DNA from: Candidatus Saccharimonadota bacterium
GTDB lineage: Bacteria > Patescibacteriota > Saccharimonadia > Saccharimonadales > JAICHO01
Assembly (NCBI GenBank): GCA_025924835.1
Contig: JAICHO010000004.1
Span: 1 to 45,020 of the forward strand
Length of the DNA stretch: 45,020 nucleotides
Direction: 5' to 3'
In this document: positions 32,787 through 39,639 of the stretch, one piece after another
How the letters are laid out: each line of letters opens with the position of its first letter
How positions within the stretch are numbered: position 1 is the first letter of the stretch
The notes under the pieces: model-generated
Database searches by the model: none
What the model saw: the letters and a program-made list of their open reading frames with translations, nothing else
What the model was told of the DNA's origin: nothing
Made by a program: the position numbers and the translations under genes

Positions 32787-33542
32787 ATGATTATTTTAGG
32801 TATGACCGGGCCGATTGGCCATGGCAAATCCACGTTCGCGGACGCATTAGCGGTACTGGAAGAATCCACTGTTCATTTTGAGTCATCATTGATCATTGCC
32901 GAGGTCGCTAATGCCATGCAAAACGCGCTTACTGATATTCCGGATCCATACAACGTTGAGCAACTGAATAATTGGCTTCGTTGCTTGCCACCCATTTTAG
33001 CAGAAATTATCCATGTGAATTGCGCGTATGAGCAACTAAAACTAGAACAAAAAGCCATGGAAGAACACCCGGTGGAATATCAAAAGCTGATACTGCATGT
33101 TGAGAACATGCAAAGAAAGCCGGAGCTGATGCATCAATTAATTACTAAGGAAAATAAAGAAAGCTACCGCCCGCTGCTGCAATGGTTAGGCGGGTATCTG
33201 GTACAGAAAATCGATAGTGGTGTGTGGTATAACGAGATTGTTCGGCGAATGCGCCAAGCGGCAGACGCAGGCTGTAAGCTCTGTATCGTCGGCGGATTAC
33301 GCTATCCAACTGACGCGGCTATTTTGCGCGGAGCCGGCGCCATAATAGTCAAGGTTTACCGGCCGGGACACTTACAAAGTGACATGCTTGACCCGACTGA
33401 ACGTGAACGACAAAACATACAAGTAGATTGCACCATCATGAGCAACGGTACCGTGGCAGACGTGCGTAAATTTGCCGAGTTATTTTACCAGGATTTAAAA
33501 GATAATAAGATCGAAAAAATTTACCATACAGCTACCGTATAA
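32787..33542 (+). CDS. P-loop kinase, possibly nucleotide or dephospho-CoA kinase-like
   Basis: A 251-residue protein starting MIILGMTGPIGHGKSTFADAL with Walker A GPIGHGKST at about 8-16. A long helical middle (residues 45-150) is unlike standard kinases; WYNEIVRRMRQAADAGCKLCIVGGLRYPTDAAIL and a lid-like DPTERERQNI segment follow. The layout resembles the deoxynucleoside monophosphate kinase/CoaE superfamily. The neighbouring dCTP deaminase and Tmk-ThyX genes suggest, but do not show, nucleotide metabolism. Confidence 0.65.
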   Translation: MIILGMTGPIGHGKSTFADALAVLEESTVHFESSLIIAEVANAMQNALTDIPDPYNVEQLNNWLRCLPPILAEIIHVNCAYEQLKLEQKAMEEHPVEYQKLILHVENMQRKPELMHQLITKENKESYRPLLQWLGGYLVQKIDSGVWYNEIVRRMRQAADAGCKLCIVGGLRYPTDAAILRGAGAIIVKVYRPGHLQSDMLDPTERERQNIQVDCTIMSNGTVADVRKFAELFYQDLKDNKIEKIYHTATV

Positions 33543-33552
33543 ACCGCTGACA

Positions 33553-35232
33553 TTATCTTGTTTTACTCATAACCTTGTTAAGGGCATTTAGCGTACGACT
33601 AAAGCCTCGAATACCACCACGATAGGCAATATAGCGGCTGCTCCACTCGGGCTCATACTTGGACTTAAAACGCTTTAGGCCGCTAAAGGAATAGAAGCGA
33701 TCGCTATTGGCATATACAAAACGTAATGCATTGTCAAGAAGAGCACTGCTTTGATCATCATTGTCCAAGCCTGCCAAAGGACATAAGCCTAGGTTTAAGC
33801 GTGTAATTCCGGCACCCTGTAAGTAGCGGATAAACTCGGTTAGCAGAAAGTCATTGCTATTAGTCGGAGCGTCTTTCGTATGACGTAATAAGTCGTAACT
33901 GGCTTCTTGCCAACCTAAGGAAGGCATTTGATTCATGAAAGCCTGGATTTGGCCTGCCTCATCGCGTAATATCATAACTTTGCACTGCTGTATATATGAT
34001 ACCTTGAAATAGCCCATCATAAAGCCCCTCTCCGTACGGCCTGGCAATTGGAGCCATTCGTTAGACACTTGGCGTAATCGCTTGATGAGTGCCTCGCTGT
34101 GTGGTGGCGTCATAACTTCGGTCTTAAACCCGTGCTTTATAAACCGATTATTAATTTGACGAAAGTATTTATTATTCAAAGTGTTCGTAGCAAAATGTTC
34201 TAAGTTTAAGCAAGCTTCTTCACCAATTTTTTGCAGCGTAAAGTGGTGCGAGGTATAGAGCGCGTTATTGGGTGGTTCTGTATGTATGAATGACGGAAGC
34301 CAATCATTCACTCGGCAGAATTCCATGAATTGATCTATAAGTCTTGGAAACTGGCGAGGATCACCTGCCGGATCACGAACCGCTAATGCTACACCACTAT
34401 GAACACGGTAGGCCAGCGCTGCTGTGTGCTCTTCGTTAAAAAAATAGACTTTGTCGTGCGGCCAAATCTTAAAAAAGTCTTCACTACTTGACGGATATGA
34501 ATGTAGTAGTTCTTCTACTAGCCGGCGACTCCGTGTTTGATCAGTTAATCGTGCCCGAATTGGTTGGAATAATGACACAAATACATATCCCACCGCTACC
34601 GTACTTACCAGACTAAGGGAGTCCTGAAACAACCGAGAGCGCCGTGTGTAACCCATCAATTCATGGTCACTTGTTATATTAAACTGATCAATTGTTCGGT
34701 GGACGGCTTCTGGAAAACTTATTTCTTGCCTAAAATCATGAGAGTCAAGCAATATAAACCCAGACACACCGTACATAAGCGCTACAACCAACAAAAGAGC
34801 GCTTGTGCGAAGCGCTAATGTAAAGTTTTGTATGTCACTTTTAACCTGAAATTCCGCTCGGTAGTGAATTAACCCCAATGTTATGATGGCCGGCAATAGT
34901 ATGTTCCGCGCCAGAGACACAAGGCCTAGGTCATGATACGTCCTAAATATAAACACCTGAGCTAAACCAAATCCGAAGATACAGGCATACACAGGGAGTA
35001 TGACTAACCATGCAGCTCGTTTACGGCGCCTTAACAGCGTTGCTAAATAGATAAGCGTCAGACCAAGAAGCAGTGGTACATGGGGAAACAGTGCATCTGA
35101 ATGCTCGCCATGCGTAAATATGAGCTCTGCCAGTGAGGTCCCGACAATTATAAGTCCGTTAGCCAGCACGCTACCGGCAATTAACCACAGCATAAAATCA
35201 CCCCGAACGTACCTTGAGAGCAACCTATTCAT
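33553..35232 (-). CDS. MprF-like membrane protein with DUF2156 aminoacyl-transferase domain
   Basis: The 559-residue protein has about six membrane helices in the first 230 residues and a soluble C-terminal domain. That domain ends in the MprF signature: FIRYLQGAGITRLNLGLCPLAGL and FYSFSGLKRFKSKYEPEWSSRYIAYRGG in outline. MprF/LPG synthases transfer lysine or alanine from aminoacyl-tRNA to phosphatidylglycerol, reducing surface negative charge. The helical part is much shorter than the 14 helices of full MprF, so a flippase function is doubtful. ATTGTA on the plus strand (minus TACAAT, 35241-35246) lies 8 nt before the ATG, again implying a leaderless start. Confidence 0.85.
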   Translation of the reverse strand: MNRLLSRYVRGDFMLWLIAGSVLANGLIIVGTSLAELIFTHGEHSDALFPHVPLLLGLTLIYLATLLRRRKRAAWLVILPVYACIFGFGLAQVFIFRTYHDLGLVSLARNILLPAIITLGLIHYRAEFQVKSDIQNFTLALRTSALLLVVALMYGVSGFILLDSHDFRQEISFPEAVHRTIDQFNITSDHELMGYTRRSRLFQDSLSLVSTVAVGYVFVSLFQPIRARLTDQTRSRRLVEELLHSYPSSSEDFFKIWPHDKVYFFNEEHTAALAYRVHSGVALAVRDPAGDPRQFPRLIDQFMEFCRVNDWLPSFIHTEPPNNALYTSHHFTLQKIGEEACLNLEHFATNTLNNKYFRQINNRFIKHGFKTEVMTPPHSEALIKRLRQVSNEWLQLPGRTERGFMMGYFKVSYIQQCKVMILRDEAGQIQAFMNQMPSLGWQEASYDLLRHTKDAPTNSNDFLLTEFIRYLQGAGITRLNLGLCPLAGLDNDDQSSALLDNALRFVYANSDRFYSFSGLKRFKSKYEPEWSSRYIAYRGGIRGFSRTLNALNKVMSKTR

Positions 35233-35342
35233 TCAATCTTATTGTATCGCTTTAACCTCCGCAACAACTATCAATGTGTTTATTCCATGTCCGTTCAAGC
35301 TGAAATGCAAACAATAATACAACAATAAGTCAGCATTTGGGC

Positions 35343-35372
35343 TTGCGTCACCCTTTTGACAAAACGTACAAT
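35343..35372 (+). promoter_or_regulatory. Promoter for dcd-tmk-thyX
   Basis: TTGCGT (35343-35348), an 18-bp spacer and TACAAT (35367-35372). The predicted start is about 35379, with GTGAGGA as ribosome binding site ahead of ATG 35394. A perfect TTGACA at 35356-35361 has no good -10 at the right distance. Confidence 0.5.
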
Positions 35373-35393
35373 AGGTTCAGATTGTGAGGACGA

Positions 35394-36095
35394 ATGGGTG
35401 TATATAGTAATACGCAGATCAAGCAGGCTATCAAAGAGGGCCATATTATCTTTTTCCCTTACATCGAGCAACATATCGCTGGTAGCAGTGTAGATGTAAC
35501 ACTAGGGGATTGGTATTACCGCACGGAACGGCCCAGCGAAGGCGGGTTTTATAACCCTTTTGACGAGGCGGCCGTAAAACAGTACTTTGGCTCACCACTC
35601 CGAGCCGAGATTCACCATGAATGGGCGGAGAAACATGGGCGCAAGCCGTTTGCAAATATACCGCTCGACCACCGTATCATAGTCCTGCGGCCGCAAGAAC
35701 GAATACTCGGTCATACGCATGAGTTTATCGGTATTAAGGCGCCCGGCACAAGTACCATGCAGGCCCGTAGCACATGGGGGAGAAACGGCGTGGCAGTTTG
35801 TCTAGACGCTGGGTGGGGAGACCCAGGATATATAAACCGTTGGACAATGGAAATTTATAATATGAACCAGCACGAAAGCGTGGTTCTGCCGGTGGGCGAG
35901 CGGGTGGCGCAGATGGTTTTTTATGAAACAGGTCCCGTGGACAGCGAGTACAAAAAGCTAAGCGGTAAATATCAGCCAGGCGAGAGTGATGACCTGGATA
36001 ACATCATAGCCAGCTGGAAGCCCGAACAAATGCTACCACGCGCCTATAAGGATAAACGCCGTGTTCCTGAGGTAATAAAAGGTTTAAAAGCATGA
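35394..36095 (+). CDS. dcd: dCTP deaminase / dUTPase-superfamily protein
   Basis: The 233-residue protein has the trimeric dUTPase/Dcd pattern: QHIAGSSVDVTLGDWYYR near the N-terminus, KAPGTSTMQARSTWGRNGVAVCLDAGWGDPGYINRWTMEIYN in outline (substrate and catalytic region), and VLPVGERVAQMVFYETGPV. It would deaminate dCTP to dUTP, or produce dUMP directly if bifunctional. It overlaps the Tmk-ThyX gene by 4 nt, so the product is fed straight into dTMP synthesis. It is larger than E. coli Dcd (193) because of an insertion near residues 45-85. Confidence 0.88.
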   Translation: MGVYSNTQIKQAIKEGHIIFFPYIEQHIAGSSVDVTLGDWYYRTERPSEGGFYNPFDEAAVKQYFGSPLRAEIHHEWAEKHGRKPFANIPLDHRIIVLRPQERILGHTHEFIGIKAPGTSTMQARSTWGRNGVAVCLDAGWGDPGYINRWTMEIYNMNQHESVVLPVGERVAQMVFYETGPVDSEYKKLSGKYQPGESDDLDNIIASWKPEQMLPRAYKDKRRVPEVIKGLKA

Positions 36096-38443
36096 TTGAC
36101 GCCAAAGAAGCCGCCAGGGAACGCGGCACATTTATTGTAATTGAGGGAACAGATGGGTCAGGCAAGGGCACGCAGTTTGCCAAGCTTGTGCAGCGGTTGG
36201 AGTCCGAGGGTTACGATGTTGTGACGTTTGATTTTCCGCTTTATGATGATCCGTCGTCATATTTTATTCAGCAGTATCTAAATGGCAAATATGGTAGTAG
36301 CAAAGAAGTCGGCCCATATACAGGTTCTCTATTTTTTGCCCTGAATCGCTACGACGCATCCTTTGCCATCCGTGATGCCCTAGATGCCGGCAAGATAGTA
36401 GTCGCCAATCGTTTTACTGGCAGCAATATGGCCCACCAGGGTGGTAAATTTGAACATGCCGAGGAACGGCGTGGATATTTTATCTGGGTGGATAATTTGG
36501 AATTTGAAATGCTCAAGATTCCGCGACCCGACAGGTCAATTGTACTCCGCATGCCGGCGGATATGGCCCAAAAACTGGTGGACAAAAAGCCTGCCCGCAG
36601 CTACACGGAGCACAAACGAGATCTTCATGAGGCCGATTTACATCATATGGAACGATCTGTTGAAGTGTACGACGATTTGTGCCAACTGTTTCCGAAAGAT
36701 TTTGTAAGGCTGGACTGCGTACGGGATGGCAAACTGCTGGACATAGATACTATACATGCTCTGCTTTGGCAAAATATTGAGCCTTTATTACCCGCTAAAC
36801 CAAAAAAGTCTAGTACTGCCGAGCTTAAAGCTGAAAAATCAGTTAAGTCCATTGTGGCCGATAACCCCTATATTAAAAAAACAAAGGCAGGTTATGAGAT
36901 AACAAAGGCTGGCGAGGAGTTTTTGGCCGAATGTGTCACCGATATTAGTGATAACGTTTATGCCTTTAATAGCAAGCTTGGTCCATTGACAGTTGCGGCG
37001 GCCATGGCTCGCTTATCGCGCCGTGGCGATGATATGCGCATTACTATTTTGGATGAATTCGCCGGTAATTTGGGTAAAGATGAGAAATTGTTACAACGGG
37101 TCATCACGGCATACGGCGATGATTCGGTCCAACAACTTGCCGGCGTGCATGTAGTGGTAGAGGGCGCGTCAAACATTTTGACCAAAAAACTAGAATGGGG
37201 GCGTCTGGGGGCATATCTGGAGCAGTCAACCCGATACATTTATCTAGATAAAAAAGATTCGGATGGCAACTATAGATACTACACGCCAGAACGCCTAGAT
37301 GCTAAGGCCAATAAAATCTACAGAATTGCCATGGATGAAATTTTTGATGAGTACTCAGATATGGTCCATAAAGTTACGGATTACGTCCGCAGCAACGACA
37401 AAACCCCTAAAAGCGAACAAGACATAGCGTGGCAGGGTGCTACGCGGGCTCAAGCCTGTGACGCCGTACGGCCGGTGCTGCCCGTGGCCACTAAATTAAC
37501 CGTTGGGATTTTTGCGTCCGGCCAGGCACTGGAAAGCCTAATCATGCACTTGTTAAGTGATGAGCTACAAGAAGCCCGTGAAACGGGTCAAAAAATCCTG
37601 GATCAGGCACGCCACGTTATCCCAGCACTACTGGAACGTGCCGACAAGCCAGACCGCGGTGGAGCTCTCATCGCATATCGTGCCAATAAACACCGTGAGA
37701 TGCGTGAGCTAGCCCAAAAGTATTTACCAGACACACACAGCACTTCGACAGAAGCCATTAGCCTGAATTCCTTTTGGCCACGTAACGAAACTGATTTAGT
37801 CCCCGACATGCTTTATGAACACAGCACTCTATCCCTCAAAGAATTACAGGATACGGTCAGCAAATGGCCGATCGCCAAAAAAGAAGAAGTCTTTGTTGCC
37901 TATATGGGTGAGCGCTTAAACCGGCGTCACAGGCCCGGACGAGCTTTAGAAAAAGCTCATTATAGCTGGGATTTATTGTGTGATTATGGCATCTTCCGCG
38001 ATCTGCAACGTCACCGTATGGTTGACGATATGGAATGGCAAACACTTACACCACGTTACGGATATGAAATACCACAACTCATAGAAGATGCCGGCTTAAG
38101 TGAACAATATGAAAAATGCTTTGAGCTAAGCTTAAAGCTACACAGCCACTTGCAGTCAGCAGGATATGAAGCCGAGGCGCAGTATACTACGCTTCTGGGC
38201 CACCGTATGCGCTGGAAAGTTACCTACAACGCGCGGGAGGCCTTTCACCTGCATGAGCTCCGCACCAGTCCGCAAGGCCACCCAGGCTACCGCAAGCTAG
38301 TTCAGCAAATGCACGAAAAGCTGGCCGAGGTTCATCCTATGATGGCCGAAGCCATGAAATTTGTGAATCAAGGTGAGGACGAAGCCCTGACACGTTTAGC
38401 TGCCGAACGCTACACTCAATTCAAGCTGCAACAGCTAAGCTAG
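36092..38443 (+). CDS. Thymidylate kinase fused to tandem ThyX-like thymidylate synthase
   Basis: The single 783-residue ORF has three parts. Residues 1 to about 230 are thymidylate kinase: P-loop IVIEGTDGSGKGTQF, FALNRYDASFAI and VVANRFTGSNMAHQGGKF. After a charged linker (about 235-270), one ThyX-like unit contains GDDSVQQLAGVHVVVEGAS and EWGRLGAYLEQSTRYIYLDKK. A second contains RDLQRHRMVDDMEWQTLTPRYG, which fits the ThyX RHRxxSxNExSxRY-type motif, and LLGHRMRWKVTYNAREAFHLHELRTSP in outline. ThyX makes dTMP from dUMP with FAD and methylene-folate; Tmk makes dTDP. No stop or frameshift separates the domains. Which ThyX half is catalytic is uncertain. Confidence 0.9.
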   Translation: MIDAKEAARERGTFIVIEGTDGSGKGTQFAKLVQRLESEGYDVVTFDFPLYDDPSSYFIQQYLNGKYGSSKEVGPYTGSLFFALNRYDASFAIRDALDAGKIVVANRFTGSNMAHQGGKFEHAEERRGYFIWVDNLEFEMLKIPRPDRSIVLRMPADMAQKLVDKKPARSYTEHKRDLHEADLHHMERSVEVYDDLCQLFPKDFVRLDCVRDGKLLDIDTIHALLWQNIEPLLPAKPKKSSTAELKAEKSVKSIVADNPYIKKTKAGYEITKAGEEFLAECVTDISDNVYAFNSKLGPLTVAAAMARLSRRGDDMRITILDEFAGNLGKDEKLLQRVITAYGDDSVQQLAGVHVVVEGASNILTKKLEWGRLGAYLEQSTRYIYLDKKDSDGNYRYYTPERLDAKANKIYRIAMDEIFDEYSDMVHKVTDYVRSNDKTPKSEQDIAWQGATRAQACDAVRPVLPVATKLTVGIFASGQALESLIMHLLSDELQEARETGQKILDQARHVIPALLERADKPDRGGALIAYRANKHREMRELAQKYLPDTHSTSTEAISLNSFWPRNETDLVPDMLYEHSTLSLKELQDTVSKWPIAKKEEVFVAYMGERLNRRHRPGRALEKAHYSWDLLCDYGIFRDLQRHRMVDDMEWQTLTPRYGYEIPQLIEDAGLSEQYEKCFELSLKLHSHLQSAGYEAEAQYTTLLGHRMRWKVTYNAREAFHLHELRTSPQGHPGYRKLVQQMHEKLAEVHPMMAEAMKFVNQGEDEALTRLAAERYTQFKLQQLS

Positions 38444-38840
38444 GTGCGACCGGATTTCTCTGAGCCCAATAGGAAACAAACGCGGCATTTCCAGGCAGGT
38501 CCTCAACGGTGATTACCTGCCGAAGAATATAGCCCAGGCTAGTCGTAAATACTGTTTCTGAATCAGAATCAACATATTCAACATCGTTTAAGCCTAAAGC
38601 GTCTAATAAACCGATGTGAGCAGTTTGGCTTTGAGCTTCGTTCGGATAATTAACCCTAAATGCGAACTGTAGCCCGTGATTGCCTTCAGTATTACCCGGT
38701 ATTTCTCCCTGCAGATACGCCAAGAAGTCACCGGCCTTTCTCATGCCTATTTCATAGGCGGCTCTTATTTCCTTTTCTTCACGCTGTGAATAATTCTGCC
38801 CGGGAATTTCCTGTAATCGTGTTTCGTATGTCAAGCTCAT
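38421..38840 (-). CDS. Hypothetical 139-aa protein behind a structured leader
   Basis: MSLTYETRLQEIPGQNYSQR begins a soluble, acidic protein with HIGLLDALGLNDVEYVDSDS in the middle; no family is recognised. The 3' end overlaps the convergent thyX gene by 23 bp. It has a strong promoter (39021-39049) and a roughly 180-nt leader carrying short ORFs and exclusive hairpins, so its expression looks tightly controlled. Absence of any other ORF here and the leader design support it being real. Confidence 0.65.
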   Translation of the reverse strand: MSLTYETRLQEIPGQNYSQREEKEIRAAYEIGMRKAGDFLAYLQGEIPGNTEGNHGLQFAFRVNYPNEAQSQTAHIGLLDALGLNDVEYVDSDSETVFTTSLGYILRQVITVEDLPGNAAFVSYWAQRNPVAPSLAVAA

Positions 38841-38862
38841 GTTATTTACTCTTGTATTTAAA

Positions 38863-38893
38863 AAACCGGACTCCTTTGGTTGGAGTCCGGTTT
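38863..38893 (-). terminator. Terminator hairpin in the leader of the 139-aa gene
   Basis: On the minus strand AAACCGGACTCC, loop AACCAAA and GGAGTCCGGTTT form a 12-bp stem followed by further T's (GGTTTTTT). It ends about 23 nt before the ATG. It may also stop plus-strand transcripts from thyX, where the T-run is weaker. Its 5' arm (GGACTCCAACC) can pair instead with GGTTGGAGTCC upstream, forming an antiterminator. Confidence 0.75.
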
Positions 38894-38912
38894 GTTTGAT
38901 TTCTTGTTTTAT

Positions 38913-38942
38913 TTAGTGTGTGATGCGGGACTCCAACCTCAT
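38913..38942 (-). CDS. Possible 9-aa leader peptide (second leader ORF)
   Basis: Minus-strand ATG AGG TTG GAG TCC CGC ATC ACA CAC TAA encodes MRLESRITH. Its first codons are the antiterminator strand GGTTGGAGTCC. The ATG overlaps the TGA of an upstream 24-codon ORF (GTG 39013 to 38939) as ATGA, so the two could be coupled. Translating it would mask the antiterminator strand and favour termination. Confidence 0.4.
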   Translation of the reverse strand: MRLESRITH

Positions 38943-39013
38943 TTAATAATCATCACAAAAGCCCACTTGCGGCTTTGGAGATGCATATAAACGGTTTGGA
39001 GCATTTTTATCAC
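38939..39013 (-). CDS. Possible 24-aa leader peptide (first leader ORF)
   Basis: GTG at 39013 lies about 7 nt after the -10 box and opens a 24-codon ORF with three internal Met codons and one Trp, ending in a TGA overlapping the next ATG. An alternative frame from ATG 39017 gives MRDKNAPNRLYASPKPQVGF plus four residues, ending at 38943. Only one of these, or neither, may be translated. I cannot choose from the sequence. Confidence 0.3.
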   Translation of the reverse strand: MIKMLQTVYMHLQSRKWAFVMIIK

Positions 39014-39020
39014 GCATAAA

Positions 39021-39049
39021 ACTTTATGCTTTGTCGGCGGCCTTGTCAA
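39021..39049 (-). promoter_or_regulatory. Promoter of the minus-strand leader
   Basis: Perfect TTGACA (plus 39044-39049 reads TGTCAA), a 17-bp spacer and TAAAGT (plus 39021-39026). It drives the leader of the 139-aa gene. It lies back to back with the plus-strand TTGACA at 39059, 10 bp away. Confidence 0.7.
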
Positions 39050-39058
39050 GTGCTTTTA

Positions 39059-39087
39059 TTGACAACAAAAAAGCCATGGGTTATAAA
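39059..39087 (+). promoter_or_regulatory. Promoter of the plus-strand leader and ilvA operon
   Basis: Perfect TTGACA (39059-39064), a 17-bp spacer and TATAAA (39082-39087). This is the best plus-strand promoter in the window. The predicted start is about 39094, adjacent to GTG 39095 of the first leader ORF. No other promoter was seen before ilvA, so it probably drives the whole series. Confidence 0.75.
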
Positions 39088-39088
39088 C

Positions 39089-39169
39089 ATGATTGTGAAT
39101 AGTTTCAACTTTCTGAAGCAGCTTCTTCTCAGCCTATACGGGCTGTGCTTCAGCATAGTTGAAGCCTAG
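39089..39169 (+). CDS. Leucine-rich attenuator leader peptide
   Basis: The ORF has ATG 39089, or more likely GTG 39095 given the transcription start; the stop is TAG. It encodes FNFLKQLLLSLYGLCFS, with CTT CTT CTC (Leu-Leu-Leu) and three more Leu codons nearby. Its last codons GTT GAA GCC T form one strand of a 10-bp antiterminator. The next attenuator and ilvA downstream point to branched-chain amino acid control, but a Phe or general translation sensor cannot be excluded. Confidence 0.6.
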   Translation: MIVNSFNFLKQLLLSLYGLCFSIVEA

Positions 39170-39230
39170 CCCCGATTTATCGGGGCCCAGCACAGTCCGT
39201 CAATCAGGCTTCAACAGGGTCTGATTTTTT
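39104..39230 (+). promoter_or_regulatory. Attenuator 1 of the ilvA operon (Leu-type)
   Basis: Pairings visible are as follows. 1:2 is a long hairpin with TTCAAC/GTTGAA (39104-39109/39158-39163), CTGAAGCA/TGCTTCAG (39113-39120/39146-39153) and CAGCC/GGCTG. 2:3 is GTTGAAGCCT/AGGCTTCAAC (39158-39167/39206-39215), a perfect 10-bp antiterminator. 3:4 is AATCAGGC.../...GTCTGATT (39202-39226) followed by T's. A hairpin CCCCGATTTATCGGGG (39170-39185) lies between. GGGCTGTGCT/AGCACAGTCC (39140-39149/39189-39198) can pair as well and would cross 2:3 in a pseudoknot-like way. Confidence 0.65.
39202..39230 (+). terminator. Terminator of attenuator 1
   Basis: AATCAG/CTGATT with G-U extended inner pairs, followed by a run of six T's. 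It lies 23 nt before ATG 39253. Its 5' arm overlaps antiterminator strand 39206-39215, making the two structures exclusive. Confidence 0.65.
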
Positions 39231-39252
39231 AATTTAATCTAGGAAACTAATT

Positions 39253-39471
39253 ATGACAGATACGGAATTAGGTATTTTAAGTAAGAACTTGCCAGTTGTG
39301 AGTGCGGCAGAGGCCGCAACAGCGCGGTTTGAAGAAACTTTCGGACGTTTCTATGGAGCCCAGCCGAGATGCGGCGTTGCTGTGGTTTATTTTGCAGGAA
39401 CAGAAGGTATTATGGATACACCAGACGAGCGGCCGCCAGTAAACGATTTTATGGCCAATATGATACCTTGA
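39253..39471 (+). CDS. Hypothetical 72-aa protein between the two attenuators
   Basis: ATG 39253 follows TAGGAAAC. The product MTDTELGILSKNLPVVSAAE is soluble, with a helical first half and CGVAVVYFAGTEGIMDTPDE in the second. No family is recognised. Being between two attenuators, it is expressed when the first reads through regardless of the second. It could be a small regulator, but this is speculation. Confidence 0.55.
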   Translation: MTDTELGILSKNLPVVSAAEAATARFEETFGRFYGAQPRCGVAVVYFAGTEGIMDTPDERPPVNDFMANMIP

Positions 39472-39502
39472 CAAATAACAATACTAGGAGCACTATCAAA
39501 AC

Positions 39503-39559
39503 ATGACTCGGAACATTATTCTCGTGGTGATTACGACCCCACGCGGCGCGCGGTTCTGA
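39503..39559 (+). CDS. ilvA operon leader peptide (Ile/Leu/Val/Thr)
   Basis: The 18-codon ORF encodes MTRNIILVVITTPRGARF. Eight consecutive control codons read Ile-Ile-Leu-Val-Val-Ile-Thr-Thr, the end products and precursor of the threonine deaminase pathway, as in ilvL/thrL leaders. TAGGAG precedes it by 12 nt. Its TGA falls at 39557-39559 on top of antiterminator segment 2. Finding ilvA three genes downstream makes the assignment strong. Confidence 0.88.
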   Translation: MTRNIILVVITTPRGARF

Positions 39560-39607
39560 GAACGCATACAAAAACCAGAACGGCCCCGCGAAATCGGGGT
39601 CGTTTTA
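39509..39607 (+). promoter_or_regulatory. Attenuator 2 of the ilvA operon
   Basis: Segment 1 CGGAAC (39509-39514) pairs with segment 2 GTTCTG (39553-39558; one G-U). Segment 2 pairs with segment 3 CAGAAC (39576-39581) plus two further pairs across a mismatch. Segment 3/4 is the terminator AACGGCCCCG/CGGGGTCGTT (39579-39588/39595-39604). Ribosomes stalled on the Ile/Leu/Val codons (39515-39532) leave segment 2 free; ribosomes at the stop cover it. CGACCCC (39534-39540) can also pair with GGGGTCG of the terminator 3' arm. Confidence 0.8.
39579..39607 (+). terminator. Terminator of attenuator 2
   Basis: AACGGCCCCG, loop CGAAAT, CGGGGTCGTT (ten pairs, one G-U) followed by TTTATTT. It lies about 33 nt before ATG 39640. 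It is a strong intrinsic terminator and the 3:4 hairpin of the Ile/Leu/Val/Thr attenuator. Confidence 0.88.
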
Positions 39608-39639
39608 TTTTGGCAACCAGTAACCACTAGGAGGAGACA

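Noticed and set aside
38863-39049. T-box riboswitch on the minus strand
   Set aside because: No T-box consensus (AGGGUGGNACCGCG) or stem I specifier arrangement was seen; the exclusive hairpins fit leader-peptide attenuation better.
39170-39185. CCCCGATTTATCGGGG hairpin as a stand-alone terminator
   Set aside because: No T-run follows; it sits between antiterminator strands of attenuator 1 and is better seen as part of that leader.
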